Shown here: piece after piece, positions 11,346 through 24,859 of the stretch
How positions within the stretch are numbered: position 1 is the stretch's first letter
Layout of the letters: each line of letters begins with the position of its first letter
Origin: Balanoglossus misakiensis
Lineage: Eukaryota > Hemichordata
DNA length: 64,000 nucleotides
Direction: 5' to 3'
NCBI GenBank assembly: GCA_040954595.2
Contig: CM082589.2
Coordinates: 6,200,001 to 6,264,000 of the forward strand
Notes under the pieces: model-generated
Databases searched by the model: none
Told to the model about the DNA's origin: nothing
What the model saw: only the letters and a program-made list of their open reading frames with translations
Translations under genes and position numbers: made by a program

Positions 11346-14300
11346 ATGAACGTTTTTGAATCAAGGGTGCGACTCTACCTGTACCAATCGATATGGATAT
11401 TATTTAGTCTAGGTAAGTTATAATACATGTACATGTAATTGCATTGTGGGTAAAATGTTGACAACTGATTGTAGTATGGGTTTGAATATGTTTAAAGCAT
11501 TTCATGGCGTCTTTTGGTTAACAATTTTGATCTTTGTAGTTAGAATATACAAATCGTTCAACTTGTTCACATGTTGTTATTTTTAAGTATCGGAATGGAA
11601 TTCTATTTGTTAAGCAAGGCAAAAATCCGCCTTCTTGCCAGTTCGTCGACCATATGAGATTTTTGCCACTCACCTAGGTAGTAAAAACCTATTGAAGGTA
11701 TTGAGAATTGATATTGACTTTCTGACTGGGATATTTGCCAACGTTCTGATGGCCAATCGACCATTTTGCAGTGTGTGCCCCCTCAGCAGGTATAGACTGT
11801 CCGACGATACGAGACGAGTTCAACAACCAGACCCAAACAGTTGAAATTCTTGATAGCTGTTATTGGTTTCAAGCCGAGATGAGTTCGCCCAGAGAATGGA
11901 CAAACGCTACTGAGTGGTGTCGGTCGCGAGGCGGTTATCTGGTGAAGCTTGAAACGTACAACGAAGAAACCAGCGTCATCAACTACATGAACTTCCAGGG
12001 ATACACGGGTGAATTCTGGACAAGTGGAAAGTGTCAATATCCAAGTGATGTTTCCACTGGGGAATGTGATGACCCCGCAAACTGGTTGTGGATTACAGGT
12101 AAGAGTGGCATGGCCGATCCAGCGCGTGCGCCATGTTGCATGCATGCACGCTGTCAGAAAAACCAATGCCTGGACTAATACAATAACGTCATCAGGTACG
12201 AAAGAGCAAAACATGCAACACTGATGATCTGGTCACGCCTCGTGAATATATTATACCAATATGCTCATTTGCGTACATTAGACCAGTGGGGTGTTTCATG
12301 CACAACATTATGCGCGCTTTCCCAGAAACAGTCCGCTAAAATCCACAGTTTGTCCAGTGTAAGTGATATCATATGGTATCGCGCCCCCAATAGCTCAGCT
12401 GTGTTTAACAGTATGCATCATATTCACTTCGGCCGGTACAATAAATATAAACCCAGCATCGACATCGCTGTTTACAGATGGTGGTTTGACCGGTGACGTT
12501 ATGACGTACACCAATTGGTACCCAGGCGAACCCAATCCTAGCAGCGCAGCAGATAAGAATATCAGCATGGTCTTGAGAAAAACTGGGTTTCTTTCTTATT
12601 GGGAATGGTATGATGAAGCGTATGACAAAGCGACGAATTTCATCTGTGAGTTCGGTAAGAGGCGATTATTTGAAGTACCAGTTATCGTAGAGACACAGGA
12701 TATTATAGTTGTATTTTTACTAAAATAATCAAGGAGAAGTTACACTGATATTTGACCCTTAATCGACAGATCAGGCTGGTGGTACAACTACTTCGATGGC
12801 TTCAACTACACACATGGAGCGAAGTACGAGTCAAACCACAGTGCTAACGAGCGACTCTTCCACGGAAGACAGCACAAGTCCAGCGACAATGCAGAGCACA
12901 ACTCAAGCCACGACACAGAGCACGAATCCGACCAGTGACCAGAGCGCTACCACAACACATGATGGAAGTCCGACCACGATGCACAGCCCAAGTCAAACCC
13001 CGATCCACCGCAGTACACTCACAACCAGCGACCATCTTACTAGCCAAACCGAGGTATACGGTACGAATTCAATAACGACGCACCGTACGAATCCAAACAC
13101 GGTGCGTGGGACAATTCCCACCATGCCACACACTACTGATCCAATCACAAAACCTGACACAGAATCACCGACTACACCTAAATCAGGTCTTCCAATAGGG
13201 TATACCACACATCTGACGACGACAGACGGTAATGGCCAATCGACAATGCATAGTTCTAGTCCACCCACAACACCTGGTCCAACCGAAATACCCTTCACAA
13301 ATCGAACCACTGTACAAGGAACCCGTTCGACCATGGTGCACGGCACGGGCCAGACCACAAGCGGAGATACAGTGGCGCCCACAGCGCCCGGAACAGATCT
13401 CCTGGAAACCAATCCAACCGGTCCAACAACGATGTACCTGACGGACCAAACGGCCACGCACGGTACAGATCATCCAACCGTGGTACGAAGTCAGGGCCCA
13501 ACCACAACAGAAGCTGCGAGTTCAGCCACAACGAACAGTCCAAATTCAACCACGGCACATGGTATCACACGCTCAGCAGCACCAGGCACTGTTCCAACAA
13601 CCAGCTCAAGTTCAACGGAGATTCATGGTACAAGGCTAACCACGTCACCCAGCCCGGACAACACTGCAATAACCGCCGGAACGATTGTGCAGACTACAGA
13701 CGATTTGCCCACAATATTTGAAACACGTGCACCGACAGCAGAGAGTACCACCCCAGTTCCACAGTGTCCCCGCATCACCGACGAGTTGGATGACACCCTG
13801 GCGACCGTGCTGGTGGGGGACCGCTGTTACTGGTTCAACGCCGAGGGCGTCTTGGCCAGGCGCTGGATCGACGCCAGCAACTGGTGCCGATCCCACGGCG
13901 GGTATCTGGCCAAGTTTGAGACAATGGCCGAAGAGACTAACCTCATTGCCTACATCAATGCACAGGGGTATACTAACACCGAGGAGTTTTGGACAAGCGG
14001 AAAGTGCCAATACCCAAGTGGCGTCCATAGTGGCCTGTGTGACGACCCCGCAAATTGGTTGTGGGTTACAGGTAATAAGTTTGTATTAAAATTCAATGCA
14101 TGGTACACACAGGGTATATGTAAACACAAGGTATACATGTATGTTCTATGAAACAATTAACTTAGATAGCACATATATTGGATGTTTAGATTAATTATAG
14201 TATTAAACCGCTGGCTGCTGAAATACTTGATGATAAGAGAACTTCCAGGTGTTATAAGCTACTGTTATAAGCTAAGTATCCCCTCTTCGTGTAGATGGTG

Positions 14301-15591
14301 GTTTGACCGGTGACGTCATGTCGTTCACCAACTGGGATACAAACGAACCCAACCCTAGCAGTACATCAGATAAGAACATCAACATGGTCTTGAAACGAAC
14401 TGGGTTCCTGTCTTACTGGGGATGGTATGATGAGATGTACGACAAAGCGACGAATTTCATTTGCGAATTTGGTGAGTGTGAACACAGTTAGTCACATTGT
14501 TGCTCCGACTCCGTTGCTGTAAGATGACCCATAATGTTTAAGCTTGTAAAACAATGATGCAACCATACATGTATGTATTTTCCCTTGATTTTATCCAAAA
14601 TATTATGGAGGGGTATGTAGCTCTTAATTTATAAAAAAAACTTTGTAAGTGATATAGCCCCTCATTTATTGAATAATGCATTGTATTTCCCTGATACCAG
14701 ATATTAATACTCACGTCTTTCAAAACAGACCCAATTCTGTCGGTCCCGAGCATCACCACGAGTAACTCGGGTACGTCTACCCAACAGCAGACCTCAGCTG
14801 ATTCAATTACCTCCGTTGCCATGACGTCGGTGGAAACAACAGCAGCTGTACATACGACCACCAGAAATTGTGATTGCGAAGGAAACGATTCCGGTATGTA
14901 CTTCGGCAATCCCCTTCCTCTCCGTCCAAACAGACAATCCCCGCATATCACCCACTCGACCACCTACTTATCAACATACCCAGTATATCAAAGCATGCTT
15001 GAAATTATGAATCTATATTATGACTTATGTACTAATGTTATAATAATTTACTTCGCTATCAGACTTCGCTTTGGGTTTGCTCACTGGAATTGTCATCGGA
15101 TCTGCAATCGGTGCTGTTATAACAATGGTTATAGTTTTTCTCATCAGACAATGGTAAGATTCATATATTCCAATTCAATGACAGTCATTACAACCAAGGC
15201 TAAAATACTATTCTGCAAATACACGTAGAACTTGAAGTTATATCATTAAAAACTCAGTTTGGCGATATCACATTATCTAATGGTTTATAGATAAGAGACG
15301 AAACACATTAAAGATGTGATTGGACTGGAAAAATTGGTACATCTGTATTCTTGGTCAAATGTGCATTGTGGCTAACAGTCTAACGTCCGCATTTTGTCTA
15401 TTTACAGTTTCCCTGGATGTGGCCGATCCAGAAAGGTGGGCGACACTTCAAAAGCGTCCGAAGTAGATGATGTCAACACGTACAAAAGCGAAAATGGTAA
15501 ATCAACCAAGGACTACGCGGATGACGTCAATTTAGAAGAGTTACCGAGTGCCGCTCAGTGTGACGGCACAGACTCGCAGTTCGACCTATAG
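11346..15591 (+). CDS. Mucin-type membrane lectin with two CTLDs (gene C)
   Basis: Eight exons: 11346-11412, 11772-12098, 12478-12654, 12770-14071, 14295-14471, 14729-14893, 15063-15153 and 15408-15591. They total 2490 nt (829 aa). Introns are phase 1 except the last (phase 2). Order: signal peptide 1-22, CTLD1 about 33-190, Thr/Ser/Pro-rich mucin region about 191-519, CTLD2 about 520-683, stem with a Cys-x-Cys pair (CDCEGNDSG), helix about 742-766, 60-residue tail. Each CTLD is split into the same two exons. Both carry EPN in the loop that in classical C-type lectins binds calcium and mannose-type sugars, followed by a WYD motif and FICEFG. A calcium-dependent carbohydrate receptor on the cell surface is likely. 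The second and third canonical cysteines are missing and another pair is present. Confidence 0.87.
12770..13755 (+). other. Mucin (PTS) region of gene C
   Basis: About 330 codons of Thr, Ser and Pro with scattered HGT/TTxx motifs are encoded in the same exon that starts CTLD2. They should form an extended, heavily O-glycosylated spacer between the two lectin domains. Repetition is irregular, unlike the regular array in gene E. Confidence 0.8.
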
Positions 15592-15771
15592 CTCGGGATG
15601 TTGTGTCCACCAGGCGCCAAACCAAGATACGCACAATCGAAATATCGGCGATTGCCATACTCTTGTGGACTTGGACGTTTTGCTTTAAGCTTCTAGATTT
15701 TGTGTTCTGTATTTATTTTTTATTTCACTTTGATTGCAAGACTTGTGATTTTGTGGAGAAACGTGTGATAC

Positions 15772-15777
15772 ATTAAA
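15772..15777 (+). terminator. Poly(A) signal variant ATTAAA of gene C
   Basis: ATTAAA lies about 180 bases past the stop codon of gene C. It is the common weaker variant of the poly(A) signal. Confidence 0.45.
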
Positions 15778-15799
15778 TGCAATACTTGATATAGAATTT

Positions 15800-17797
15800 T
15801 ACATGCGTCTCTCTTATGATACCCTGTGTTCATCTTTCATGTTGTTTTTCTTGGCTTCGTGTGTGTTGAGAAAAATGTTGTGATTTCTGTAACCTTCGCC
15901 ATGGCTGGCCGTGCTGACTTGTCGGACAAAATTGCAGTTACATGTACTTAGCCTTTTAACAGCTGCAAATGTCCATCGGTGTGTTAAGTAGACCTATACA
16001 CGGGTTCTTCATTTACATCATTGCGTGTATATATATACTTCGCGGGAAGACCACCTCTCGTCATCCTCACGGTGTTTGGTTGTGAAGCGCTGAAATGGTC
16101 CCGGAGTTCGGACACTTGGTTGCGGAGCGTGGAAATGGTCCCGGAGCAGACGTTTCGTCTTTTGGGTTGCCTTACGCGTGCAACTCCAGACATACTCGCC
16201 CGAGCAAATTAATCCGCGGTACCTGAGGGCGCAGTACCCATAATCAACCGAACCCAAAGTGAGAGACGCACAAAAATTGGCCGGTTGGCCGGCCTCCATC
16301 GCAATGAGAAAAGCCCAAGGGGCAAGTTAAATAAAGAAAAAACTTTTTGATATATTTCACATTAGATGAACTCCATGAAATGAACAATGCGTTTACGTGG
16401 GGACGGTATTGCATTGTCCAATAACTTGTCCGATAAGTACTTAGTCACATGGTATTGCTAGCTATCTACATGACGATGCAACACTGCTTTGTACATTGTC
16501 AGACATTTTATTGGATGAACTCATATCTTCAAATCTGTTACTTAACACAGTTTTCACAATACACCAATACATGACTAGCTTATCAGCAATCAAGGGAGAT
16601 TATTTTACTGAACACAAACCGACAAAGCTGAACTGTTTCTCAAGAAAATTCTCGATGGCATAAAAGCTTGAGTTGCAATGTGGAAGCGTGTGTGAACTTA
16701 GAAAGGATATCACCGAACCAAACACTTTGTGTCGTTGTAAGCAGGTGAGTGACATTGTTTTAGGTGAGTATATCGATACCTTTATCTCCAATCGAGAGGT
16801 TTCCAATAACCACTACGGTGAGTCAGTTTCCCCCCCCCCCCTTTCCTCCTGATGGTCGGACCGATCCTCATGCATTGGCTCCAGCATGACAAGATTCTCT
16901 TTATGATCAAATTGGATGATAGTGTGATGCCTTTGATCGTACGTGCAAGCTTTAAAAAGATTTCCGCGTGTAGATGGCGTTAATTCAAACTGTATATAAA
17001 AGGAATTCAGAAATTTGTTATGACGTTTTGTTTTGTCATAGAGTGAGTACATGCACCGTTCACATGCAAAAGAGTGACGATTGTTGACACACGTATTTCC
17101 CCTGTTGTACATAATTTTTGTAGTTGGATATAGTCAGGCAGTGATATGCTTTTGCGTGCAATGGCTTATGCAGCAAGGTTGCCTACAGAATGGACCACCC
17201 TTGCTACATACAACATATGCATGGGAATAATATTCCAATATCTTGTCCGAAGGAACTCACAACGCAATTACATGGCTCTATCTTCACCTGTTGGGTGCTC
17301 AGGCCTGATATTACGACCTTTGACAATTTGCCGCAAGTGTAATCGGGCGCGATAATGGCGTTAATCTATTTGCTATTCAAACTTAACACCCAGGCTGTAC
17401 AAAGATTCTCATATGCAAATGAACGTGTTCATTCCGTGTGTCTCTCCAAGTTCGCAGACAGTTTCTGGCTAACAGTTGCAGTTGCAGACTGTGGCCGGCC
17501 AGCCATGGGGGTATAGATACCGCCATGGACCAGCAGAGTACATAATACATGTTACGGTATAGCCACGAAAATAACACAGTCCACGAGTTGATACTTGGAA
17601 CAATCATACAGAAGAACATCACACAAGGTCATCTTACACCGCAGTATTCTTACATATTAAACAAACATGACAATTTTTAGCTCGTTATTCTTTGAAAGAA
17701 TGTCTCAGTCCTCGTCATTTCCAGTGCGGAACCTGATTGATCAAGTTTGATTCGCGATTGTTTTTTTCAGGCGTCACAATACATCTGTTTAAATAAA
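15800..17797. other. Intergenic between lectin genes C and D
   Basis: Two overlapping minus-strand open frames, 15984-16193 (69 codons, ending EEPVYRST) and 16018-16299 (93 codons), contain a repeated GAAATGGTCCCGGAG segment with a 40-base period. No domain is recognised and coding status is doubtful. A poly-C tract lies near 16831-16842. Otherwise I see nothing. Confidence 0.4.
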
Positions 17798-20700
17798 ATG
17801 GAACGTGTTGAATGGAGAAAAAGCTTCTACTTTCCACTCACAGTTTTGATATTTTGGCGTTTTGCGGGTAAGTTTGTGGTCTTTGTAAAAGGGGTTACAC
17901 ATTCTCGGCGGTATATAAGTACGAGAATTACTCGTGTGCAATAAAGTCACCAATGTAAAGAACGTGACACTGACAGAACAGAATAGTTATGGCGGGCCTA
18001 TGCATATCTGTTCCATCCCACTGCAGGCGCCACGGCAGCGATAGGATGCCCAACGATAATGGACACAAGAAACTATCCGGCTCCCACTGTAAACGTTGGT
18101 GATAGATGTTACTGGTTTCAAGCCGAGGGAAGTTACGACATGTCGTGGATGCAGGCTATTGACTGGTGCAAATCACGTGGTGGGAATCTAGTCAAGTTTG
18201 AGACATCAGTCGAAGAAACCAACGTCATCAACTACATCAACGCGCAGGGATACACCAATACGGCTGAATTCTGGACAAGTGGAAAATGCCAAAACCCAAG
18301 TGGTGTATGGAGTGGCCTATGTGATGTCCCTACCGACTGGCTGTGGTTTGCAGGTGAGGCGAAATTGCTTGTCAAGTAAACTTTTAATCACGATAACGCC
18401 CCGGTGATTACACTGGAATATTGTTAAATACCAGAATTTCACATCTACGGCACGGTTTTGATGTTTTTATGGCACTACCTGATAACAACTGCCACTGAAA
18501 GTGTCGTTTGACACATTGCAAAGTTTTCTAACTTGTGTTTTACTCCCAAACATTGTCCGGGCTTGCAAGAAACACGACAACAAATCCGACTATGTCGTTT
18601 GCAGATGGAGGTTCGACTGGTGAAGTTATGGCTTACACCAACTGGTACACAAACGAACCCAACCCTAGCAGTACATCAGATAAGAACATCAACATGGTTT
18701 TGAGGCGGACTGGGTTCCTTTCTTACTGGGGATGGTATGACGAAATGTATGACGCACGAACAAATTTTATTTGCGAATTTGGTAAGAATAATAATCTTCA
18801 TATTCGATACAACAGCCTTAAAATACAGCAATTGTGAAGGAGAATTATCGATCTGCAAAAGCATACTGACCCCGACGTGAAAGAACAACACCTCTGTCCT
18901 CTTCTTATCTTAATGTCTCAAACGCCCTCTTACCATGATTGTCACTTTCTCATAACCGTGACGTGTTCCTTTCTCCCCTTTCCCACTCGACAGATCCAGT
19001 CTACGTATCAACTCCAATGTCGAACTCAAGTCCGACGTATGTCACGGATTCACTCACGACACCAAGCGTGTATTCACCAACAACTTCTGGCGGGAAAATA
19101 ACCCCGACAGACCATACAGAACCGATTACGACGCACAGCTCAAACTCAACTATGAAACACAGCACGAGCCCAACTGATACCGGTCCACCCACAACGCGCG
19201 GTACAGATGCGTCCACTACAGCTCTCACGGATCTGCCCGCCGCAACACACACCACAAGTTCAAGCACAACATACGGTATGGACCAAACTATGACCCAGTG
19301 CGATATCAACATGATATGACCCAATCGAAACCCATGATACGTTAAACAAATCCTAGCTACGAGTGCAACCATACTGTGTAGGACGGACACACACAATGTT
19401 TGGACCAACGCCATTCCAAACGTTACCTTTGTTACTTGGCCGATTTTTTTCGTAAAGCTGTATTTCTTATCGAAGATAATGCGAACCTCCCTCACAAACC
19501 ATGCACTTTTTTATATAAAGCTGGGTATCTGATTTTTACTTGATTAATGGTCACTTTATTTAAATCTACATATTTTAAGTAAACATATTGTTTATTGTGT
19601 CATTCAAAACTGACAGGTAACATGCAGTGACGCCTTTCGTATAATAAGTGTCGACATCGGACAACCCAAAGTTGGCCAAAATGGCCCCATGAACTGCAGT
19701 GCCATTTAATTGCGCAAAGTGAAGTCGTTGCAAGACTCACGCTTATCATCCGAGGATAAATGTTCATGTCGCTTTACAGATCTAACCGAGACGACAGTTG
19801 GGGACGTAAGACCATCGGTTATGTCCACTAACTCGATGTATCCAGCCACGACAGCGAAAATTGAGGTCACCACAGCCGCTGCCAGAACTAATTCACAGTC
19901 GGCTGCGACCACGCCTCCAACGTCTGAAACGTCAGCTACGGCGCAATCTACGCCACCACTCCTGCAGTGCCCACAAATAATGGACGAGCTGGAAAACTTT
20001 CACCCCACTGTGCTGCTGGGTGATAGGTGTTACTGGTTCAACGCCGAGGGCGTTTTAAGCAGACGGTGGGTTGACGCAAGCAACTGGTGCAGATCACACG
20101 GCGGTTATCTGGTCAAGTTTGAGACGCCGGATGAAGAAAACAGAATTATTGACTTCATAAACTCACGTGGATATACCAACACAGGTGAATTCTGGACTGC
20201 AGGAAAATGTCAATATCCAAATGACGTCTTCAACGGAAAATGTGACAATCCTGCAAACTGGTTGTGGATTACAGGTACTCGTGTGACATATCATTGGGTA
20301 AAAATTAATTAATTGATCGATAGGAACCCTTCCAAACATATAATTATCAGTCATATACAATCAGGGAACAAAAAATTCTAGAATCAAGTAAGTTTGCTGA
20401 ATTGCTGAAGGGTACTGAAGCAAATTGTTGTTAACATGACACCCGTTTAAACAATAATAACGAAATAAAACAGAATAATCGACCAACCAAAACAAGATAT
20501 TACGATTTTACGCATTGCATGACGGGATGTATTGTATTACTCAGGAAGCATAAGAAGAATGTCATTACCAGCGCTGACTAAATTATTCTCAAAATGGTAA
20601 CTGAATATTTGAACTTGAGTGAAACATGTCGATTTGTCAAAAGATTGGGCAAATTTTCATCATGCATTCTTTATAATGATAATGTAAACATTTTTGTCTG

Positions 20701-22036
20701 AAGATGATAGTTTGACCGGTGACGTCATGACGTACACCAACTGGGACACAAACGAACCCAATCCTAGCAGCGCATCAGATAAGAACATCAACATGGTCTT
20801 GAGGCGGACTGGATTCCTTTCTTACTGGGGATGGTATGATGAACTGTATAACGCAAAGACGAATTTTATCTGTGAATTCGGTAGGTACTATGAATACTTT
20901 TCAACTTACAATATACACGTTTTATATATGTCGTCTAGTTTCATTTCATTTTAGTTTATATTCGCAACAACTAATATAGAAATACCTTACTGACCCAAAT
21001 ATTTTATATGAAATTTCATTGAATATAGACCCCCTCCTGAAGATCACAAGCCATGTCACAATTAACAGAAGTACGACAATGTCTGTAACATCTCGATCAC
21101 CAATTGAACGGTCGACTGCTGAACAATCGACATCGCCAAATTGTGAGCGCGACGGAAATGATTCTGGTAAGTATTGGTATGAACATTATTAATTAACATA
21201 CATACATACATACATACATACATACATACATACATACATACATACATACATACATACATACATACATACATACATACATAGATACATAGATACATAGATA
21301 CATACATACATACATACATACATACATACATACATACATACATACATACATACATACATACATACATACATACATACATACATACATACATACATACATA
21401 CATACATACATACATACATACATACATACATACGCAAGAAAATTACATTTATTTTACCCAGAAGTCATAAAGTCCATCAACTATGTGTCATGTTTATTTT
21501 AGATTTCGCTTGGGGTGTGCTCACTGGTGTCGTCATAGGAACTGCTGTTGGTGCTGTCATAGCTACCATCATGTTGTTTTTCATCAGAAAATGGTAATGA
21601 AAATGCTACTATTTTTTATTAATGGCAATATGGGAATTTGGAGGTCAATCTATACCTGTGATTTGTCTGATCATATTTGCCAAAAAACGAATATAAATAC
21701 CGGTACCTAATTTTATGTGTCCATAGTGTGCGCAATAAGTTGATATTTTAATAATCCATTTGGATCAAATACATGTGCAGTTGGCAGTCTTGTTTTGTCT
21801 TATTCACCGACCCACACACTCAACCCGTTTAACCCACCTGAACCGGGAACTTCATTTTTTATGTTAGTTTCCCCGGCCTGAGGTGTGCCACAGGGAAGGT
21901 GGACGACCTGAGCGAACCACACACTGAAACTAAATGCAACGGCGACAAGACTGAGCTGGTCCTGGAGCCAGTGGATGACGTCAATTGGGAATCGCCACCA
22001 AAGGCATCTCTTGAAGACGATTACGTCTACCCTTAG
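17798..22036 (+). CDS. Mucin-type membrane lectin with two CTLDs (gene D)
   Basis: Nine exons: 17798-17867, 18027-18353, 18605-18781, 18994-19275, 19780-20274, 20704-20880, 21029-21166, 21503-21593 and 21868-22036. They total 1926 nt (641 aa). It has the plan of gene C: signal peptide 1-23, CTLD1 24-191, PTS region about 192-346, CTLD2 about 348-509, stem with NCERDGNDSG, helix within 556-585, tail 586-641 ending DDYVYP. The CTLD exons are identical in length to those of gene C (327 and 177 nt), as is the 91-nt membrane exon. Both CTLDs keep EPN and WYD. The mucin region is about half as long as in gene C and uses an extra exon. The donor at 19276 (GTATGG) is the least certain junction. A calcium-dependent glycan-binding receptor is inferred. 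Confidence 0.87.
21197..21433. repeat. (CATA)n microsatellite
   Basis: A tetranucleotide array of about 237 bp lies in the intron before the membrane exon of gene D, interrupted by GATA units at 21280-21300. The open frames it generates on the minus strand are not genes. Confidence 0.97.
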
Positions 22037-23079
22037 CGGAAGACCATGACACAGCTCACTCGCCGCCACCAAGTTTAACACTTCGAAAGGCTTTCAAACT
22101 TACGAACTTACTTCCAAACTTTCAGGGGGCAAAGTGTTGGGGATGTGTGCGGACTGGCGTAAGACTGAGCAGCAGGGGTGGGGTAGGGGTGGCGTATTGG
22201 AGATGGGGGGTCAGTGGCAACTGGAGCACTCGCTTTCAAAAGTTCACAGAACTGGGTTATTGGCCGGGGGACGTCTGTTTATTCATAGACCCAGGATCTA
22301 TGGTCTATAGACGAACTCCGCAACAAAGGTTCTACATTGGAATGTAACATTAATTAGGCTTGGCTTTCTGTTACAGTTGGGAATTTTGTCTTTCATGAGG
22401 CAGAACTGCCGTCGGCTTTTTGGGCAACTCGCCTGTAATTCTTCATGTAATTGACCTGAGATCAAATGACAAGTTTCATGTATTCCAGGATATTATACCA
22501 CTGTATAAAATGGCAACTTTTCCAATTTTTGCATAAATTTTGGAATTTAAATATTTCCTTTTATTTGTGGCAAACACTGTAATAATGAGAATAGAACTTA
22601 CAATAATCTGTGAAATGGTGTGGCAAATTAAAGTTAATTAAATTACGCATTGATGTGTACATATCCGAAGTTTGCTTAATTTAAAATTGTCAAGAATGTG
22701 TTGTTTGCTAAACTGCTGAGCAGAACTTCTAGAACGATTACGGCAGCCATCGTTTGAGATGTAAGAATGCCGGGTATTTGTGAGTGATAGGCAGCCCTCA
22801 AGACCACGCGGAACTGTATGAAAGTTTTGTAGTGTAGGGTAACAATGTTAAAGGGACATTAGCTGTTACTTTTGGCTTAATTTTCGGTATTTTTGTTTTG
22901 CGTGCCAATTGCAAATTCTTGCTCTACTCCGAATAGTATGCTAACATACTCCGCTTGTCAATCGTAGCCTGTTTGTTTGTGAAGGCCATTGTTATTGAAT
23001 TCTAATCAAATGTTGCACTATAACAATGCTTACTATGTACATATAGGTTGTGTTAATAAGCTGGATACTGGGCATTTCG
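22037..23079. other. Downstream region of gene D
   Basis: This is probably the 3' untranslated region of gene D followed by AT-rich intergenic DNA. ATTAAA occurs near 22626, too far away to assign with confidence. I see no coding exon. Confidence 0.4.
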
Positions 23080-23640
23080 TCATGCTTCAGGGATTTGAAC
23101 AAGAAACTACGGTAGATACACAAAACAAAAAATACTGATAACAGCGACAAGATAAGCTAATGGAGCTTTAATTGGGACACAGTTTCTTAAGTCGAAATAG
23201 AATACCAGCTTTCTTCTGACAATGGAGTTAATCAGTTGGATATGTTTAGACCACTTAAGATGCTTACGTAGAATAAAACCAACAAAGAATACAGCCCTCT
23301 ACTTCATCAATGACCTTGTTGTTAATTAACATGGAGTACACCACAAAAGGATATTTCACGCTTGCTACTTCAGAGAACAAATTAATCAATTCGGTTTACA
23401 GCCAGTTTCTTGAAGAAAAAAACAGGTTATATCTTTTCTAAGTGTTTTGTTAGCTTCATCTAATGTTATGTTGTTGCTGTATTTTGGAAACATAGTGGAA
23501 AGTGGATTTGGTCGTCGACTCGACTCGAAGTTAAAATAGCCAGAACAGCAGACAGACTGTATATCATTAATGAACATGAAAAGTGAAACAGAGTTGGTCC
23601 TAATACCGAGCCTCGTAGCACTCTACACTGAATAGGAAGA
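23080..23640 (-). mobile_element. Decayed LINE reverse-transcriptase fragment
   Basis: Read on the minus strand and allowing frameshifts, the sequence gives the order expected of a non-LTR retrotransposon reverse transcriptase. First comes RGSVLGPTLF, then FINDIQS, then LLFPK-like and DEANKTL segments. After these come INNKVIDEVE, KHLKWSKHIQLINSIVRR and a FDLRNCVPIK-type segment. These correspond to the QGSVLGPLLF...INDI block and the downstream thumb region seen in Jockey, CR1 or I-type elements. Frames are broken several times, no 5' end or endonuclease is visible, and the catalytic Asp-Asp is not recognisable. It is an old fragment, not an active element. Confidence 0.7.
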
Positions 23641-24859
23641 TTTCATGAGTCCATACTATACTTCCATTGCTATAAGTTAATTGTTTTCTATAAATAGATT
23701 ACTGTAATGTATTTGTTATGCTTTTCTAATGACATAAATTAAGATATTTCGATTTTTTTTATTTGCACACAACATTTATTTCATAATTTCAACTGATCAT
23801 TATAGAATAGAGTTTGCGTTTAGTAGGTTCTGGAAGTCTTCTGGACTTGCTGCGTCATTGTGTTTATCGTGGCTATTGTCTGCTGTGGACGAGTCCGCCA
23901 CATTGTTTGACGGGTTATTGTGCAGTGTTGGTGACTTGCTAAATCTCATTTCCTCTCACCTACTACATAACATCAGATTGCAAATTGCGTGTTTGCTTTG
24001 GCGTGTACTTGTTAACATTTTAACCTCTCACACTGGTGCGATACTTTTTTACGTGTTGAGATGAGTGTTGAATGGATGACAGTGGCTGTTTAAATCGTTG
24101 ACTCAAGAAGCCAGCGCGTTTACTTAAGGGGACAAAGAAGCGTTTAAAAACAACCAGAGATAGCGGTAGTGTCTATACAACAACAATTTGTCGAGCTGCC
24201 CGTGCAAGCAAGTGCGTTACGTAATCAAACCGTGATTTGTGTGTCAACTTACCTTGCAGAAGCCGCCACCCAGTTAGCATGCACTGTGAACAGTTAGAAG
24301 TGAATTCGGAAGTAATTGGCTCTCCACAATTATCAGCCGAAATGTTGGAATTATTTAGTTCGGAAGTTGGCACCCCTCTCCCCAACTTAAGTGAAAGACT
24401 TGAGCACGGTCTCTCGTCAGTGGAGAGGCCGTGGTTTGAAGTATCGCACTTTTTAATAAGATTAGTTTGTGTAAGATTTTTTAAACCACACTGGTTGAGT
24501 TGAACACAGAAACTGTTAAATTCAATAGAGAATCCGAATTTAACGAAGCAAGAAATTAATTAGATATTTTAAAAAAGTTACTGTGGCAAAGAAAATGTCG
24601 GCAAACTAGTCATGGCATTACGGATACATTCTGCAAATCATTAGCATATAACTGTCGCCTACATATGTGTCTATCTTTGTGTGTGTGTTTGTATGTGTGT
24701 GTGTTAGATCGCTTTACATTGAACTGAGTCCAATTAATGCTATTGATGGACAGAGTGATTGTTTTGGGTGCAGTAGTGAGAAAGAATGCCCTTATTTGGC
24801 ATGTACAACACAGACTGGACCCCCACCCCAACTGCCACAAAAAGGCCACAGAAATAATT

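Noticed and set aside
12844-13558. Several minus-strand frames of 67-154 codons opposite the gene C mucin region
   Set aside because: Shadows of the plus-strand Thr/Pro-rich coding sequence, which has a complete splice-compatible gene model.
21062-21437. Poly(MYVC) open frames
   Set aside because: Translations of the CATA microsatellite.
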